Positions 30,218 to 31,909 of a stretch of DNA of 31,909 nt are shown one piece after another. The number at the start of each line of letters is the position of its first letter. The first letter of the stretch is position 1. The DNA comes from a virus: the IMG/VR virus record IMGVR_UViG_3300032288_003058, positions 1 to 31,909 of that record, one strand, 5' to 3'. A model generated the notes under the pieces. It searched no databases. It was not told where the DNA came from and saw nothing but the letters and a program-made list of their open reading frames with translations. Both the position numbers and the translations under genes were made by a program.

Positions 30218-30756
30218 TCTGCCTGCGGAAAATAATCCGCAGCCTGCCGCAGGCAGACGAAATAGGGCTTCTGCCTGCGGAAATGATTCCGCAGGCAGAT
30301 TTCGCACAACAAAGCGGCAAACCACGGCAAAACCGCCTGCCTGCGGAGCCTGCCACGGGTCTATACCCGTGGAAGGCCGCAGGCTGCGGATGCCCCGCCT
30401 ACGACCAGCCTGCGGAACACCATCGAGACGGTGGCGCGCACGACCCTCGGCGCAACACTCCACCCGTGACCGAACCCGTCGACGATCCCCGCGACCACAT
30501 CGCCCACGCCCTCCAGGCCAACACGCCCACCCGCGACACCAGCGTCCTCGTCGGCTGGGTCAGCGTCGCCGAGTACCTCACGCCCGACGGGCAACGCTAC
30601 CTCGCCACCGAATACGGCAACGCGCCCGGCACGGATCACGACACGACAAGCTGGCAACGCCGAGGCTACCTCCACGAAGCCCTACACAACGGCCTCATCG
30701 ACGACCCCATCATCGAACTCGTCGACCCCGACGACGACCTCGAGGCCGAAGCGTGA
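30214..30756 (+). CDS. Hypothetical protein; 5' part made of repeats
   Basis: From ATG 30214 (GGAGG just upstream, ATGA overlap with the primase stop) the frame encodes 180 aa. The C-terminal 96 residues, from GTG 30466, look like a normal small phage protein (DTSVLVGWVSVAEYLTPDGQ, WQRRGYLHEALHNGLIDD, DDDLEAEA). The first ~84 residues are encoded by CTGCGGA-type repeats, use codons rare elsewhere here (ATA, CTA, GGG, CAA) and contain echoing LPAE/PQAD units, so they may not be selected as protein. Either start is possible. Overlaps the next gene by GTGA. Confidence 0.62.
   Translation: MICLRKIIRSLPQADEIGLLPAEMIPQADFAQQSGKPRQNRLPAEPATGLYPWKAAGCGCPAYDQPAEHHRDGGAHDPRRNTPPVTEPVDDPRDHIAHALQANTPTRDTSVLVGWVSVAEYLTPDGQRYLATEYGNAPGTDHDTTSWQRRGYLHEALHNGLIDDPIIELVDPDDDLEAEA
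30223..30418. repeat. CTGCGGA repeat cluster, candidate origin
   Basis: About ten copies of CTGCGG(A) in both orientations in under 200 bp. Inverted pairs: 30223-30229/30236-30242, 30244-30248/30252-30256, a 13-bp pair 30270-30282/30287-30299 (TCTGCCTGCGGAA) with a 4-nt centre, and 30377-30382/30384-30389. A further palindrome CCACGGGT-CTAT-ACCCGTGG lies at 30353-30372. A/T-rich spacers separate them. It lies directly after the primase-helicase gene. Confidence 0.6.
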
Positions 30757-30971
30757 GCAGCTTCCACGAAGACATCCGCCTCGTCGCCCTCAGCAAGCAC
30801 CACGCCGACCTGCTCCGCAGCAACACGCCCGAAGACATCATCGAGGGCCTCCGCTACGTCCTGCTCGCCTACGAGGAGTCGCCACCCCTGCGTGGAGACA
30901 CCGCGACCCTCTTCGTCCGCGACCTGCGCTGGTGGCGCGACCAGACCCGCGACCTCCACGAAGCCGCCTAA
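30753..30971 (+). CDS. Hypothetical protein, 72 aa
   Basis: A soluble helical protein (FHEDIRLVALSKHHADLLRS, GLRYVLLAYEESPPLRG, LFVRDLRWWRDQTRDLHEA). It has a GTG start by GTGA overlap. No recognised motif. It is the last gene of the overlapped operon; a 57-bp gap follows. Confidence 0.68.
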   Translation: MSSFHEDIRLVALSKHHADLLRSNTPEDIIEGLRYVLLAYEESPPLRGDTATLFVRDLRWWRDQTRDLHEAA

Positions 30972-30986
30972 CCATCAGCGGACGAC

Positions 30987-31008
30987 ACTACCAATAGTCA
31001 ACTACCAA
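30987..31008 (+). repeat. ACTACCAA direct repeats upstream of 31029 gene
   Basis: ACTACCAA occurs at 30987-30994 and 31001-31008 (14-nt period) in the only intergenic gap of this region. A related ACTACCAC is at 31277-31284, before the next gene. These could be operators or activator sites for the right-end genes. Confidence 0.4.
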
Positions 31009-31028
31009 AGCGCGCCACGCCGTCCTGC

Positions 31029-31268
31029 ATGATGCAACGCGTGGAAACGCCAGAGAACATGCGAAAACTCTGGCAACAGACACGCACCGACAAGCTCAGG
31101 CTACTACTACACCTCACGCCAGAAGCGGCCGGACCCGACGCTATCTTCGTCCTCGCCGTGTATGACAAAGACTCCACCACCAGTCTCTTCGAGGTCCGCA
31201 CAAAGAACCTCGAAAGCGCCGCACGCGTGATCCTCGAGAACTACCACAAGATCCGCCGCGCCGCGTGA
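31029..31268 (+). CDS. Hypothetical protein, 79 aa
   Basis: A soluble protein with helix-strand alternation (ENMRKLWQQTRTDKLRLLLH, DAIFVLAVYDKDSTTSLFEV, LESAARVILENYHKI). Two consecutive ATGs at 31029 and 31032; no Shine-Dalgarno. A GCATGATGC palindrome covers the start. Function unknown. Confidence 0.6.
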   Translation: MMQRVETPENMRKLWQQTRTDKLRLLLHLTPEAAGPDAIFVLAVYDKDSTTSLFEVRTKNLESAARVILENYHKIRRAA

Positions 31269-31288
31269 AATCTGGTACTACCACCCCG

Positions 31289-31294
31289 TACCAT
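31289..31294 (+). promoter_or_regulatory. -10 hexamer TACCAT of leaderless gene
   Basis: TACCAT lies at -12 to -7 of the GTG at 31301, identical in sequence and spacing to the hexamer before the 20501 gene. GTGAAA at 31265-31270 could be a -35 with an 18-nt spacer. Confidence 0.45.
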
Positions 31295-31300
31295 GCGCGC

Positions 31301-31483
31301 GTGGCAGAGGGTCCGCTCTCCGAGGATCTGCCGCTCCTCCTGGCCTCGGAGAATCGTGGCGACGCGCGCTCGGGTCGAGCAACACGGCAGCTCCCCGAGC
31401 GCGCGACCCCAGGCCCGAAAAACGCGCACAAGGCCCCACAAAAAAAGCGGCCCCCGTTTATTTGGGCGCAGGCACTCGGGTAG
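31301..31483 (+). CDS. Small basic, proline-rich protein before HNH gene
   Basis: A 60 aa frame from a leaderless-type GTG: an acidic N-terminus (VAEGPLSEDLPLLLASENRG), then a basic Pro/Lys tail (KNAHKAPQKKRPPFIWAQALG). The layout suggests a nucleic-acid-associated or structural accessory protein, but nothing is recognised. Coding is supported mainly by the promoter spacing and by filling the space before the HNH gene. Confidence 0.45.
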   Translation: MAEGPLSEDLPLLLASENRGDARSGRATRQLPERATPGPKNAHKAPQKKRPPFIWAQALG

Positions 31484-31487
31484 CGCC

Positions 31488-31871
31488 ATGCCAGCCGCCA
31501 CCATCTGCCTCGACTGCAACGCCCTCTACACCAGCGATCCAACAACGCGAACGTACAGCCGATGCCCAGGCTGCCGGCCCACCTACCTCAAGCGGCAAGC
31601 CGAGCGGCCTGGCAGGCACGCACGCAGGGAGACTCCAGAGCGCGCAGCCGCGCAGTCCTTCTACGACTCGCACGCTTGGAAGAAGGCTCGAGCGGTCGTC
31701 CGCCAGCGTGACGGCGGCTGTACCCGGTGCGGCAACACCTCCGACTTGACTGTTCATCACATCCTCAGTCGGAAGACGCACCCGCACCTCGAGCTCGACT
31801 ACGACAACCTGACGACGCTGTGCCGGTCGTGTCACGGTTCGCTCGAGAACTCGAAGCGAGCGCGACGATGA
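31488..31871 (+). CDS. HNH endonuclease (packaging-associated)
   Basis: A 127 aa nuclease. The N-terminal Cys pairs (ICLDCNALY, SRCPGCRP) make a zinc ribbon. The C-terminal HNH core has CTRCGN, LTVHHILSRK with the catalytic His pair, YDNLTTLC and RSCHGSLEN, so both the Asn and the zinc cysteines are present. On a circular map the terminase genes follow within about 100 bp, the arrangement in which HNH proteins assist terminase cleavage at cos or pac. The ATG at 31488 is chosen because upstream residues lack conserved content; no strong ribosome site. Confidence 0.88.
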   Translation: MPAATICLDCNALYTSDPTTRTYSRCPGCRPTYLKRQAERPGRHARRETPERAAAQSFYDSHAWKKARAVVRQRDGGCTRCGNTSDLTVHHILSRKTHPHLELDYDNLTTLCRSCHGSLENSKRARR

Positions 31872-31909
31872 GGGTAGGGGGGCGGTCGCACGCGCTAGGG
31901 GTACCACCA

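Noticed and set aside
31441-31475. A-run and T-rich stretch as an intrinsic terminator
   Set aside because: No stem with adequate pairing adjoins it and it lies inside a plausible small gene.

Overview
The window looks like an essentially complete genome of a temperate, long-tailed (siphovirus) phage of a high-GC Gram-positive host, most likely an actinobacterium. The reasons are the high GC content with strong C/G third positions, an HK97-type head and long-tail module, a CHAP endolysin with small holins, leaderless mRNAs, and an attP that carries half of a host-like tRNA-Gly(CCC). The host genus cannot be read from the sequence. The gene order is circularly consistent: HNH endonuclease at the right end, terminase at the left end.

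Layout. 56-1998: terminase small and large subunits. 1995-4336: a three-gene cargo block (Gfo/Idh/MocA oxidoreductase, LpxA-type acyltransferase, glycosyltransferase) embedded by start-stop overlaps in the late operon. 4336-8219: small protein, portal, prohead protease with an extra N-terminal domain, major capsid protein, then a strong hairpin. 8299-11726: head-tail connectors, tail tube, and tail assembly chaperones with a -1 frameshift. 11736-17321: tape measure, hub protein and two adhesins that share an N-terminal anchor. 17328-18452: lysis genes. 18497-19888: an HTH-metallophosphoesterase.

19970-23538 is the decision region. It has two tiny paralogous HTH proteins with leaderless starts and palindromic operators, a leftward Xre repressor, and a divergent rightward operon. 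That operon contains a winged-helix-like protein, small proteins, an SSB-like protein, a Cas4/RecB-like nuclease and an excisionase. The excisionase converges on and overlaps the leftward tyrosine integrase (23405-24514).

24515-24862 is attP: paired arm-type repeats on both sides of a core equal to the 5' half of tRNA-Gly(CCC), with a promoter just upstream. I infer that integration rebuilds the host tRNA under a phage-borne promoter. 24623-31871 is a tightly overlapped rightward operon. It encodes a secreted protein, several small proteins, a RuvC-like resolvase, a PAPS-reductase/DndC-like PP-loop protein, a primase-polymerase/helicase, a repeat cluster that may be the replication origin, and accessory small genes up to the HNH nuclease. 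Every function is inferred from motifs and synteny; no database search was run.
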